40,207 nt of DNA. Source: an uncultured Bacteroidales bacterium. Lineage in GTDB: Bacteria; Bacteroidota; Bacteroidia; Bacteroidales; FEN-979. Where the stretch lies: assembly GCA_903828645.1 (NCBI GenBank), contig CAIKNA010000094.1, forward strand, positions 1 through 40,207. Reading direction: 5' to 3'. Below the pieces are notes generated by a model, which searched no databases, had not been told where the DNA came from, and was given only the letters and a program-made list of their open reading frames with translations. The position numbers and the translations under genes are program-made. Below are positions 26,130 to 35,214 of this stretch, in pieces. Within the stretch, counting starts at the first letter, position 1. The number at the start of each line of letters is the position of its first letter.

Positions 26130-28505
26130 ATGAGAAAGACATTTTACCCCCTTATAATGACGATCCTGATGCTGGGAACTGCAACAGCACAGGAATCCCG
26201 GCTGATCCCCGCGACCGACCATGCCGTTTACTTTGATGTTTCGCCGCCCCTGCGGGATATGGTGAAATCAGCAATGGTCAGAGCGGATGGAAGCTGGAAG
26301 GATGGGGTGGTAAACAACTACGTCGATCTTCGTGGAGGAAACAGCAGGAAACCGGGTGAGAGTTTTCCCGCCGATCCCGGGTTGCAGGATTACTTCGGCA
26401 CCCTTGTCACCGACACGACCATCGAGAATTTTGACGGGATGGGAAACCTTGGCGGTTATGTGCCTCCCGACACCCATGGCGACGTTGGATTCAACCACTA
26501 TTTCCAGGTGATCAACTGCTCCTACTCCATTTACAACAAAAGCGGGGGGCGCATTTTCGGTCCGGCCGGCAACAGCACAGTTTGGTCGGGCATGCCTCAC
26601 AATTCGAACGACGGGGATGCGATTGTTTTATTTGATGAACTGGCCGACCGGTGGATATTTTCTCAATTTTCATTGCCGTATGGCTCCTCAACGGCCCCGT
26701 TTTACCAGATGATCGCGGTATCCCAAACCCCCGATCCAACCGGAAGCTGGTACCGCTGGGAGTACGAATTCAGCGCCATGCCCGATTATCCCAAATTCGG
26801 TATCTGGCCTGATGCCTATTACATGTCGACCAACAACTTTGGCACCGGCGGTGCAGGATGGGTTGGAAATGGCGCTTACGCCTACGACCGCACCGCGATG
26901 CTCGCCGGCACTCCCGGTGCAGTGCGGATCTCGTTCACGCTGCCCCCGGGAGGCGACGGGTTTATCTCGCTACTGCCGGCCGATTGCGACGGGACATTCC
27001 CTGCCATGGGCACACCAAACTATTTTACCTATATCCGCACCTATGGAACCCAGCGTCTTGGTATTTATGAATTTCACTGCAACTGGGAAACGCCCTCCAG
27101 TTCAACTTTTGGAAACATCACCTACCTGAATGTCACCCCGTTCGGCACCCTGGGAAGCGGAATCCCCCAGCTGGGATCGCCCCAGAAACTGGAAACCCTC
27201 AGCGACCGCCTGATGTACCGTCTGCAATTCCGGAAATTCAACGGTTATTCATCCATGGTACTGAACCATTCGGTGGATGCAGGTTCGGGCAAGGCAGGCA
27301 TCCGGTGGTACGAACTGAGGAACACCGGGACGACATGGAGCATCTACCAGCAGTCGACCTATTCGCCCGATCAGCATTCACGCTGGATGGGCAGCATTGC
27401 ACAGGATACCGCAGGTACGATTTCAATGGGGTACTCGGTTTCAAGCGCCAGCATCCATCCTGCTATCCGCTATACCGGCAGGTTCAAGAACGATCCGCTG
27501 AACCAGATGACGATCCAGGAAAGAACAATCATAAACGGGGCAGGTTCGCAAACAGGCATATGGAGCGGACGGAGCCGCTGGGGCGATTACAGCGCCATCA
27601 GCGTGGATCCTTCGTCGCCGACTACGTTCTGGTTCACCACGGAGTATTATGCCACCACCTCTTCCAGCGGCTGGCAAACCCGAATCGCCTCCTTCACCTT
27701 TGCCAATGTGTTTTCATCGGCGGCATCTGTCACGCCTGCCATCATCTGCAGTTCAATAACCGATTCCTCCCGGCTCAATGCCTATGGTTACGGCGGAAGC
27801 GGGAACTATACCTATTCCTGGACCTCCCTTCCTGCCGGGTTCACCTCCACCTTGGCAAATCCAAAGGTCAAGCCTCTCCATACAACCAGGTACATGGTGG
27901 CAACAAGCGATGGCACCCAGACAAGGCATGACACCACCGAACTGCGCATCATCGACGCACCTACCGCATTTGCAGGCAACGACACCACCGTGTGCTGGTA
28001 TGTTTCACCCATCCCGGTAAATGCAACTGCATCAGGTTACGTAAGGTTTCTCTGGGGCAGCACCGGCGATGGAACCTTTACCAATCCCTTATCACTTACC
28101 ACCGCCTACATCCCGGGGATAAAAGATAAGACATCGGGATCGTGCGATCTGAAACTTATATGCTGGCCAAATGCTCCCTGTACCGCGAAAGCCACAAGCA
28201 TGAAACACATCGTGCTCGACCCGTGTACAGGTATGATGGAAAATTTGCCGGGCGGGCTGAGCCTTGTCGTTCAGCCAAACCCGGCGCATGACAGGGTGTT
28301 GATTTCAGTAACCGGACTTCAGCACAGGGCCCTGATCACCATAACCGGGATGGAAAGCCGGCAAATCTATTCAGGGACAATCGATCCGTCGGAAAAGCAG
28401 GCAACAACGAAAGAACTGGATGTAACCTCCTATCCAAAAGGGATGTACCTGTTGAAACTTCAGTCGGAAGATAAGGTATCGGTTACCCGTTTCATGGTAC
28501 AATAA
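26130..28505 (+). CDS. Large secreted protein with T9SS type A sorting domain, function unknown
   Basis: A 791-residue exported protein with a signal peptide (MRKTFYPLIMTILMLGTATAQ). Residues about 80-535 form a repetitive beta-rich, propeller-like region with Gly/Trp/Tyr-rich turns (PPDTHGDVGFNHYFQVIN, DELADRWIFSQF, PDYPKFGIWPDAYYMSTN, TTFWFTTEYY). One or two PKD/Ig-like units follow (about 545-700, YGGSGNYTYSWTSLPAGF). A C-terminal T9SS sorting domain begins near residue 710 (LVVQPNPAHDRVLIS... YPKGMYLLKLQ). I do not recognise a catalytic family. It is probably a surface-exposed or released protein. It is transcribed divergently from the FIST-kinase operon and is not obviously part of the PUL. 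Confidence 0.82.
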   Translation: MRKTFYPLIMTILMLGTATAQESRLIPATDHAVYFDVSPPLRDMVKSAMVRADGSWKDGVVNNYVDLRGGNSRKPGESFPADPGLQDYFGTLVTDTTIENFDGMGNLGGYVPPDTHGDVGFNHYFQVINCSYSIYNKSGGRIFGPAGNSTVWSGMPHNSNDGDAIVLFDELADRWIFSQFSLPYGSSTAPFYQMIAVSQTPDPTGSWYRWEYEFSAMPDYPKFGIWPDAYYMSTNNFGTGGAGWVGNGAYAYDRTAMLAGTPGAVRISFTLPPGGDGFISLLPADCDGTFPAMGTPNYFTYIRTYGTQRLGIYEFHCNWETPSSSTFGNITYLNVTPFGTLGSGIPQLGSPQKLETLSDRLMYRLQFRKFNGYSSMVLNHSVDAGSGKAGIRWYELRNTGTTWSIYQQSTYSPDQHSRWMGSIAQDTAGTISMGYSVSSASIHPAIRYTGRFKNDPLNQMTIQERTIINGAGSQTGIWSGRSRWGDYSAISVDPSSPTTFWFTTEYYATTSSSGWQTRIASFTFANVFSSAASVTPAIICSSITDSSRLNAYGYGGSGNYTYSWTSLPAGFTSTLANPKVKPLHTTRYMVATSDGTQTRHDTTELRIIDAPTAFAGNDTTVCWYVSPIPVNATASGYVRFLWGSTGDGTFTNPLSLTTAYIPGIKDKTSGSCDLKLICWPNAPCTAKATSMKHIVLDPCTGMMENLPGGLSLVVQPNPAHDRVLISVTGLQHRALITITGMESRQIYSGTIDPSEKQATTKELDVTSYPKGMYLLKLQSEDKVSVTRFMVQ

Positions 28506-28525
28506 GCGATTTTTCCAGGGGTTGT

Positions 28526-30568
28526 TTACCAGATCACGATACGGACGTTATCCGCGGCGGTGCCTTTGCATCCGAAAGCATCAGAGAACTCTTTCATCAG
28601 CGGCAGCGTAGCATTGATTCTCCAGCGGGCCGGCGAGTGTTCGTTGGTCTGAACCTGGTTGATCAGGCTTTCATTGGTCATGTTTTCACGCCAAACCTGT
28701 GCCCATCCGAGGAAAAAGCGTTGCTGGTATGTAAAACCATCGATCGGTTCGGGTTTGGTTTTTCCCTCAAGCGATTTTTCCAGTGCATAATAACCGAGCG
28801 TTAACCCTCCCAGATCTGCGATGTTCTCTCCCAGGGTAAGTTTTCCGTCAATTTTAAACCCTTTGGTAACTTCAATGGCACTGTAGTACTCCTGCATTTT
28901 TTGTCCAAGAGCTGCAAAGTTTTTGGAATCTTCAGGGGTCCACCAGTTGCTCAGGTTGCCATTGCCGTCGTATTGTGCACCCTGGTCATCGAACCCATGC
29001 GTCATCTCATGCCCGATCACACCTATGATGGCGCCATAATTGATGGCATCGTCGGCATCGGCATTGAAAAAAGGTGGCTGCAGGATGGCTGCCGGAAAAA
29101 CAATTTCGTTGTTCGTCGGGTTGTTGTACGCATTGATCGTTTGAGGAGACATTCCCCATTCCGATTTATCAACCGGTTTCCCGGCTTTTTTTATCATGTC
29201 GTTATGCTCCCACAAGGCAATGTTCATGCTGTTTTCGACCAGTTTATCATTCTGGATGTCAATCGTGGAATAATCCTTCCATTTATCGGGATAGCCGATC
29301 TTCCAGGTAAAGGCAGCCAGTTTCTTTTTGGCTTTCTCCTTGGTGGGAGCGCTCATCCAGGTAAGTTTATCGATCCGGTCGCTGTATACACTGCGCACGT
29401 TCAAAATCATGTCGGAAACTTTCTTCTTGGAGGTCTCAGGAAAGTACTTGGCCACAAAAAGTTTGCCCAGGGGCATCCCCAACCTGCGGTTCACACTCAT
29501 GATGGCGCGTTCTTCGCGCGGCCGCTGCTGTTTAACACCAAACATCACCGTGCTGAAAAAATGAAAGGTCTCCTTATTGAATTCGGATGGCAGCAAATTG
29601 GCATATGTCGAAAGGAGATGCCACCGGAAGTAGGTTTTCAAAACATCAATGGGGGTTGATTTAACCAGTTGATCGAGGTTTTTCAGGTAGTTCTTGTCCT
29701 GGACGATCACCGTATCAGTTTGCAGTCCATAGTTTTTATAGTATTCCTTCCAGTTGATCCCGGGAGCCAGATTCTGCAGCTCTGAAAATGGGATTTTATT
29801 GTAGATCTTCACAGGATCGCGAAGTTCGAAATTTTTCAGCTGAATAAGCGCCAGTTTGGTTTCGAAGCCGAGGATGGTCTTTCCGGGATCGGTCACATTC
29901 CAGCCGGCCATTGAAAACATTTTATCGACATGCTTCACAAATTCTGCCCTGATCCTGATCATGGCAGAATCCTGGTTTTCATAATAATTCCGGTCTTCCA
30001 GCGACAACCCGCTCTGGCCCTGAAAAATTGCATTCATGGTGCTTTTCCGGTCATCGGCGGCAACATAAACGCTGAACGGTCCGTCAATGGTCAATTTCGA
30101 CAGTTCCCCGGCAAGTGCAATCAATTCGGTACTGTTCTTTACTGCTACGATTTTATCAGAAAGAGGGACAATGGGGGTGATGCCTCGTTTGGCGATGGTA
30201 ACCGTATCCATATAGGAGCGATAGAAGCCCGTGATCAACTGGGCCTCGCTTCCTTTAACCGGATTTTTCTCGGTTAACAGCTCATTGACGATGCCCTTTA
30301 TTTTCACCTCGCGGGTCTCTTTGTCAAGAATGTCAAAAGAGCCCCAGGAACCTTCGGTTGAAGGAATCGGGTTATGCTTTTTCCAGTTGCCGTTGGCATA
30401 GCCATCAAAGTCAACACATGGTTTGATGGTTGAATCGATCGTTGTCAGATCAAAAGCTGGCACTTTGTTTTGAGCATTCATCGGCTTTTTGTTGTTGTTA
30501 CAGGAAGTGCTGAGAAGCAATGTCATCAACGGCAGGGTAATTGTCAGAAATACAAGGTGTTTTTTCAT
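28526..30568 (-). CDS. M13-family (neprilysin/PepO-like) zinc metallopeptidase lipoprotein
   Basis: A 680-residue M13 peptidase. The lipoprotein signal ends in LSTSC (about residue 23), so it is anchored in the periplasm or on the surface. The N-terminal M13 domain begins at DSTIKPCVDFDGYANGNW. The catalytic domain holds the zinc motif HEMTH (H520, E521, H524) within VIGHEMTHGFDDQG and the third-ligand motif ENIADLGG. NAYNNPTNNEIVFPAAILQPPFF is the substrate-binding NAYY-like segment, and the protein ends in VRIVIW, as is usual for the family. These enzymes cleave short peptides. It is convergent with the T9SS gene, 20 bases away, and is monocistronic, with a TATTTTTG box upstream. Confidence 0.95.
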   Translation of the reverse strand: MKKHLVFLTITLPLMTLLLSTSCNNNKKPMNAQNKVPAFDLTTIDSTIKPCVDFDGYANGNWKKHNPIPSTEGSWGSFDILDKETREVKIKGIVNELLTEKNPVKGSEAQLITGFYRSYMDTVTIAKRGITPIVPLSDKIVAVKNSTELIALAGELSKLTIDGPFSVYVAADDRKSTMNAIFQGQSGLSLEDRNYYENQDSAMIRIRAEFVKHVDKMFSMAGWNVTDPGKTILGFETKLALIQLKNFELRDPVKIYNKIPFSELQNLAPGINWKEYYKNYGLQTDTVIVQDKNYLKNLDQLVKSTPIDVLKTYFRWHLLSTYANLLPSEFNKETFHFFSTVMFGVKQQRPREERAIMSVNRRLGMPLGKLFVAKYFPETSKKKVSDMILNVRSVYSDRIDKLTWMSAPTKEKAKKKLAAFTWKIGYPDKWKDYSTIDIQNDKLVENSMNIALWEHNDMIKKAGKPVDKSEWGMSPQTINAYNNPTNNEIVFPAAILQPPFFNADADDAINYGAIIGVIGHEMTHGFDDQGAQYDGNGNLSNWWTPEDSKNFAALGQKMQEYYSAIEVTKGFKIDGKLTLGENIADLGGLTLGYYALEKSLEGKTKPEPIDGFTYQQRFFLGWAQVWRENMTNESLINQVQTNEHSPARWRINATLPLMKEFSDAFGCKGTAADNVRIVIW

Positions 30569-30587
30569 GAGGTTTGATTTTTTTTTG

Positions 30588-30595
30588 CAAAAATA
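30588..30595 (-). promoter_or_regulatory. -7 box (TATTTTTG) for the M13 peptidase gene
   Basis: A TAnnTTTG match on the minus strand, 20 bases upstream of the peptidase ATG at 30568. Confidence 0.45.
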
Positions 30596-30682
30596 GCTGA
30601 ATTTTTCACGATAAACTTTTCTCTTTAAAAATTATTATTACATTTAGATCGCGAAAACGTCCCCTCTGTTAATTAAATAACC

Positions 30683-31453
30683 ATGAATTATCAAATCCTG
30701 AATATCCTTATTGCCGACCGGGTTGCTGTCGTGACCATCACCAGGCCTGCAGCAATGAATGCACTGAATACAAATTTTTTCAAGGAGTTCAACCATTTCC
30801 TGGATGACCTTGAACCACGGGATGACGTGAAGGTCCTGGTAATCACTGGTGAAGGAAAGGCTTTTGTTGCCGGTGCCGACATTGCCGAGATGGTTCACAT
30901 GAACCCCGAAGAAGGTCATGCTTTTTCCACCTTCGGCCAGCGAACCTTCGACCGCCTTGAACAACTTGCCATTCCTGTAATTGCCGCAATAAACGGTTAC
31001 GCACTCGGTGGCGGGTGCGAACTGGCGATGGCCTGCGATTTCCGGATCGCCAGCAAACTTGCCAAATTCGGTCAGCCGGAAATGAACCTTGGTATGATCC
31101 CGGGATATGCGGCGACCCAGCGTTTATCGAGACTTACCGGCCTGGGGAACGCTTTATACCTGATCCTTACCGCCGAAACCATCACTGCCGACGACGCCCT
31201 GCGCATCGGGCTTGTTCAAAAAGTGACCGAACCGGAGATGCTGATGGAGGAGGTGATGAAGCTGGCCTCAAAAATAGCCGGAAACGGTTCTCTTGCCGTT
31301 CCCGTCTCAAAAAGAGTGATCCGTGACGGAATCTCCATGGGTTTCCGGGAGGCCTCTGAACTGGAAGCAGTCGAATTTGGCAAACAATTCAGCAATGAAG
31401 CAACAAAAGAAGGGATGAAAGCGTTCCTTGAAAAACGCAAACCGAACTGGTAA
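30683..31453 (+). CDS. Enoyl-CoA hydratase/isomerase (crotonase)
   Basis: A 256-residue crotonase-fold enzyme of normal length. It hydrates 2-enoyl-CoA to 3-hydroxyacyl-CoA. Family marks are TRPAAMNALNTNF (about 21), the CoA-binding and oxyanion-hole segment KAFVAGADIAEM (about 60), ALGGGCELAMACDFRIAS (about 104-122) and GQPEMNLGMIPGYAATQRL (about 130), carrying the catalytic Glu. It is the first gene of a four-gene acyl-CoA block, followed 29 bases later by the matching dehydrogenase. A near-consensus TACATTTA lies about 37 bases upstream. Chain-length preference cannot be told from the sequence. Confidence 0.93.
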   Translation: MNYQILNILIADRVAVVTITRPAAMNALNTNFFKEFNHFLDDLEPRDDVKVLVITGEGKAFVAGADIAEMVHMNPEEGHAFSTFGQRTFDRLEQLAIPVIAAINGYALGGGCELAMACDFRIASKLAKFGQPEMNLGMIPGYAATQRLSRLTGLGNALYLILTAETITADDALRIGLVQKVTEPEMLMEEVMKLASKIAGNGSLAVPVSKRVIRDGISMGFREASELEAVEFGKQFSNEATKEGMKAFLEKRKPNW

Positions 31454-31482
31454 AAACAACTAAGAACCCAAAATTAAATAAA

Positions 31483-32817
31483 ATGTCGTACGAAGAGAGA
31501 TTGCAGCATGTTTCGGTACTGGGTGCCGCCGGAAAGATGGGAAGCGGGATCCTGCTGCTCACCGCCGTGGAGATGGCTGATATCAGCCTCAAACCGGAAA
31601 ATAAGGGCAAAGCTTTTGTACTGAATGCCATTGATGTTTCCGATGAAGCCCTCGCCGGGGTAATTAAATACCTGAAAGCACAGGTGCTGAAACTGGCGGA
31701 GAAAAAGGTGGTTGCCTTGCGAAAGGTATATGCCGGCCGTGCCGACCTGATCGACAACGACGAGATCATCGGTCAGTATATTTTCGATGTGATCAGCCTC
31801 GTCAGAACATCCACACGGCTGGAGTCTGCCTATGACTCACACTTGGTATTCGAAGCCATCAAGGAGGAACTGGAGATAAAAACCAGCCTCTTTTCAAAAA
31901 TCTCCGACAACAATCCGCATGAACCCTGGTTTTTCACCAACACCTCCTCCATCCCGATTACCCGGCTGGATGAAGGTGCCGGGTTGAAAGGCCGCATCAT
32001 CGGGTTCCATTTCTACAATCCGCCTGCCGTCCAGAAGCTGGTCGAGATCATCAGGGCCAAACATACCCTGCCCGAATTGGAGGCATTTGCGCAGCAATAT
32101 GCGAAAAACCTGAGAAAGGTTGTGGTTCCCTCGCACGACGTCGCCGGGTTTATCGGCAACGGCCATTTTATGCGCGACATTCTTTATGCCGCCGCCGAAG
32201 TGGAAAGGCTTGGCAAGGATTTTTCCTATGTGGAGGGCGTTTATGCCATGAACAAGATCAGCCAGGAATACCTGGTACGTCCGATGGGGATTTTCCAGCT
32301 TATCGATTATGTTGGGGTGGATGTATGCAGCTTCATCCTCTCCGTGATGGACCATCATCTGAAGGAAGAGACGCTGCACTGCCCGCTTCTCGACAGGCTT
32401 CTCGCACTCGGAGTCAAAGGCGGGCAATTCTCCGACGGGTCTCAGAAGGATGGCGCCCTGAAATATGAGAAAGGACGGCCGGTTGCCATTTTCAATCCCG
32501 CGACAAAAGCGTACGTGGCCATCAGTGAAATTCAACCAACGGTCGATGAAAAACTTGGCCCGATGCCGGTTGCCCCTCCATGGAAATCAGTGGTTGGCAG
32601 CAAGTCCAAAGACCAGGTTTTGACCGGTTATTTCAACCAGTTGAAAGTTGCGACCAGTTTGGGTGCGGTTCTGGCCAGGGCCTATGTCATCCAGTCCGCT
32701 GCAATTGGCAGGCAATTGGTCAATTCAGGGGTAGCCATGAGCGAGAACGATGTAAACACCGTCCTGCTCACAGGTTTCTTCCACGCATACGGCCCTATCA
32801 ACAATTATTTAGGATAG
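31483..32817 (+). CDS. 3-hydroxyacyl-CoA dehydrogenase, long form
   Basis: A 444-residue NAD-dependent dehydrogenase that oxidises 3-hydroxyacyl-CoA to 3-ketoacyl-CoA. The Rossmann motif is SVLGAAGKMGSG at the N-terminus. VFEAIKEELEIKTSLFSKI, NTSSIPITRL and the family motif GFHFYNPPAVQKLVEII (about 165) follow, then DVAGFIGNG opening the C-terminal 3HCDH helical domain. It is longer than the ~280-residue bacterial type because it has an extended C-terminal part (about 300-444) with no motif I can name. It lies between the crotonase and the thiolase, completing the beta-oxidation-type sequence. Confidence 0.9.
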   Translation: MSYEERLQHVSVLGAAGKMGSGILLLTAVEMADISLKPENKGKAFVLNAIDVSDEALAGVIKYLKAQVLKLAEKKVVALRKVYAGRADLIDNDEIIGQYIFDVISLVRTSTRLESAYDSHLVFEAIKEELEIKTSLFSKISDNNPHEPWFFTNTSSIPITRLDEGAGLKGRIIGFHFYNPPAVQKLVEIIRAKHTLPELEAFAQQYAKNLRKVVVPSHDVAGFIGNGHFMRDILYAAAEVERLGKDFSYVEGVYAMNKISQEYLVRPMGIFQLIDYVGVDVCSFILSVMDHHLKEETLHCPLLDRLLALGVKGGQFSDGSQKDGALKYEKGRPVAIFNPATKAYVAISEIQPTVDEKLGPMPVAPPWKSVVGSKSKDQVLTGYFNQLKVATSLGAVLARAYVIQSAAIGRQLVNSGVAMSENDVNTVLLTGFFHAYGPINNYLG

Positions 32818-32877
32818 TCTCTCCCCTGCCCTTTCGTCAATGAATCGAGGCATGAAGCAGACAAAAAAACAAGTCTT

Positions 32878-34113
32878 ATGAGAAGAAAAGTATATATGGT
32901 CGCCGGATACAATACCATTTCGATGGGAACCGGCCGCAAGGAGTTCAACCCGAAAAAGGAACGTCCGGGACTGGAGGAGTATATCAGGGAGGCCGGGCAG
33001 GGAACCCTGGCACAGATCGGGGGTGCGAAGCAGGTCGACGAATGCGTGATCGGCAACTTCATGGCATCGCGATTTAACCGGCAGGCAAACCTGGCTGCTT
33101 TTTTCCCTTACGTGGATGAAGGTTTGCGATACAAACCGGCCATCCGGGTCGAGGGCGCCTGTGCCTCAGGGGGACTGGCGCTGATGAGCGGCATTAAAAG
33201 CGTACTGGCCGAAACAGCCGAAGTGGTGCTGGTGATAGGCGTTGAGGTTCAGAATACCGTCAAGGCCATCTATTGCGCCGACTATCTTGCCGGTGCGGGT
33301 TGGTTCAAGAACCGCAAAAACGGACATGCCTATTTTTTCCCCGGCCAGTTCAGCGACCGTGCCGGCTCCTATTTTGAAAAGTATGGCCGCGAAAAAACCC
33401 GCCAGGCCCTGGCACGCTGGTTCCGCAATGCCATCGAGAATGCACGGCTTTGCCCCACGGCCCAGGAGCATCAAAATAGCGTAGATGACCTTGAATCCCT
33501 TGCCATGATGGAACCCAACGGCAAATCATTTGTTGACCACCTGAATATATTTGATTGTTCCAAAGTTTCCGATGGAGCATCGGCCATTGCAGTTGTTTCA
33601 GAAGAAGGATTGAAACGCTGCGGGATTCCCGCCAGCGAGGCCATCGAAGTGGTTGGATGGGGGCAGATGGAAGAGGACATCACCAGGCTACCCGATGATC
33701 CCACCGAATTAAGTACGACGAAACAGGCTGTGAAAATGGCATTGGCTTCCGCCGGGATTACCCGCGACCAGGTCGGTACCGCCGAGATCCACGACTGCTT
33801 CTCCATTGCCGGGTTGCTCTGCATGGAAGCGATCGGGTTTGCCGAAAAAGGGAAGGGAGCCGATTATATCCTCGAAGGAAATACCGCCCGCAACGGGCGT
33901 GTTCCCATCAACACGACCGGCGGACTGATCGGCTGGGGCCATCCCACGGGAGGCACCGGTGTTCACCAGGCTGTGACGATCCTGGAGCAGCTCACCGGCA
34001 GGGCTGGAGATGCACAGGTCACCATTCCTGCCGATCGTCCTTACGGGCTGACGGTGAACATGGGAGGTGACGATAAATCGCTGGTGTCGATTGTTTATAA
34101 ACTGGGAAAATAA
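32878..34113 (+). CDS. Thiolase, SCP2-type (acetyl-CoA C-acyltransferase-like)
   Basis: A 411-residue thiolase-fold enzyme. The nucleophilic Cys is C95 in VEGACASGGLAL. The C-terminal half carries EIHDCFSIAGLLCMEAIG, matching the HDCF element of SCP2/SCPx thiolases, and GGLIGWGHPTGGTG with the usual catalytic His. The classical last CxG motif is replaced by NMGGDDKS, also as in SCP2-type enzymes. It would cleave 3-ketoacyl-CoA or condense two acyl-CoAs. It is co-directional with the crotonase and dehydrogenase and is separated from the next gene by a palindromic repeat. Confidence 0.88.
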   Translation: MRRKVYMVAGYNTISMGTGRKEFNPKKERPGLEEYIREAGQGTLAQIGGAKQVDECVIGNFMASRFNRQANLAAFFPYVDEGLRYKPAIRVEGACASGGLALMSGIKSVLAETAEVVLVIGVEVQNTVKAIYCADYLAGAGWFKNRKNGHAYFFPGQFSDRAGSYFEKYGREKTRQALARWFRNAIENARLCPTAQEHQNSVDDLESLAMMEPNGKSFVDHLNIFDCSKVSDGASAIAVVSEEGLKRCGIPASEAIEVVGWGQMEEDITRLPDDPTELSTTKQAVKMALASAGITRDQVGTAEIHDCFSIAGLLCMEAIGFAEKGKGADYILEGNTARNGRVPINTTGGLIGWGHPTGGTGVHQAVTILEQLTGRAGDAQVTIPADRPYGLTVNMGGDDKSLVSIVYKLGK

Positions 34114-34114
34114 T

Positions 34115-34222
34115 TCAAAGTCAAAATGCAGGATGCAAAGTCAAAATGCAAAATACAGGAGATAGCTGACCATGCTCAAAAATTTTGACATTTGACTTTG
34201 CATTCTGCATTTTGCATTTTTA
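34115..34222. repeat. Palindromic/tandem intergenic repeat (ATGCAAAGTCAAA family)
   Basis: The arm at 34123-34153 pairs with the arm at 34183-34213 (27 of 31 positions complementary) around a 29-base loop. Each arm also contains tandem TCAAAATGCA-like units (34121, 34141). It fills nearly all the space between the thiolase and the flavoenzyme. It has the look of a short mobile intergenic repeat (MITE/REP-like) and could act as a hairpin at the end of the thiolase transcript. Confidence 0.75.
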
Positions 34223-34240
34223 AACCAGCCCGCTCTTCTT

Positions 34241-35185
34241 GTGTCTACCCGTATTACAACCCTTTTTAACATCGATTTCCCCCTCATCCAGGCCGGCATG
34301 GTCTGGTGCAGTGGCTGGAGGCTTGCCTCTGCGGTGAGCAATGCAGGGGGACTTGGGTTGCTTGGCGCCGGGTCGATGCCGCCCGGAATACTCGAAGAGC
34401 AGATCAGGAAATGCAAGACCGCAACCAGTAAGCCTTTCGGCGTAAATGTTCCCCTGCTCTTTTCGCAGGTTGAAAAACAGTTTGAGATCATCATCAATGA
34501 AGGGGTAAAGATCGTTGTCACTTCAGCCGGGAATCCGGCCACATGGACACCATTGCTGAAAAAACACGGCATTGTTGTGGTTCATGTGATCGCCAATGTA
34601 AAATCGGCACTGAAATGCGAACAATCGGGTGTGGATGCCATTGTTGCCGAAGGTTTTGAAGCCGGGGGGCACAATGGAAAGGAAGAGACCACCACCTTTG
34701 CCCTGGTTCCTTTGATCCGAAAGGCAACATCATTGCCGCTGATCGCCGCCGGAGGCATTGCAACGGGCCGTGGCATGCTTGCCGCGATGGTCCTCGGCGC
34801 CGACGGGGTGCAGATTGGCACCCGCTTTGTCGCTGCGGAAGAATCGTCGGCACACCCCGCCTTCAAGCAAAGAGTGATCGAAGCGGGTGATGGCGGCACG
34901 TTGCTCTTGCTCAAAAAGGTAATGCCGGTGCGTCTTATGCTGAACAGCTTCTCCCGGCAGGTTCAGCAACTGGAAAATTCGGGCGCTTCTACGGAGATTC
35001 TGAAAGAACTGCTTGGCAAAGGCCGGGCAAAACTCGGCATGTTTGAGGGTGACACCGATGAGGGCGAACTTGAGATAGGGCAGGTGGCTGCCTTGGTTGA
35101 CCGGATAAAACCTGCCGGGGATATTGTCCGCGAGATCATCGGGGAATACACAAATACGATAAAAAGCCTCCTTAATCCATGTTAA
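34241..35185 (+). CDS. Nitronate monooxygenase / FabK-like flavin-dependent enzyme
   Basis: A 314-residue FMN TIM-barrel protein of the 2-nitropropane dioxygenase/FabK superfamily. Marks are FPLIQAGMVWCSGWRLASAVSNAGGLG at the N-terminus, AEGFEAGGHNG (about 139) and the phosphate-binding LIAAGGIATGRGMLAAMVLGADGVQIGTRF (about 167-196). The C-terminal part (AHPAFKQRV, PVRLMLNSF, GQVAALVDRIKPAGDIV) resembles FabK enoyl-ACP reductases as much as nitronate monooxygenases. The start is a GTG at 34241; no better ATG exists upstream. After three acyl-CoA genes an enoyl-thioester reductase role is possible, but the superfamily is broad and annotation stays at that level. Confidence 0.83.
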   Translation: MSTRITTLFNIDFPLIQAGMVWCSGWRLASAVSNAGGLGLLGAGSMPPGILEEQIRKCKTATSKPFGVNVPLLFSQVEKQFEIIINEGVKIVVTSAGNPATWTPLLKKHGIVVVHVIANVKSALKCEQSGVDAIVAEGFEAGGHNGKEETTTFALVPLIRKATSLPLIAAGGIATGRGMLAAMVLGADGVQIGTRFVAAEESSAHPAFKQRVIEAGDGGTLLLLKKVMPVRLMLNSFSRQVQQLENSGASTEILKELLGKGRAKLGMFEGDTDEGELEIGQVAALVDRIKPAGDIVREIIGEYTNTIKSLLNPC

Positions 35186-35214
35186 TGCTCTGATTAACCA
35201 CTGGATAGTGTTTC

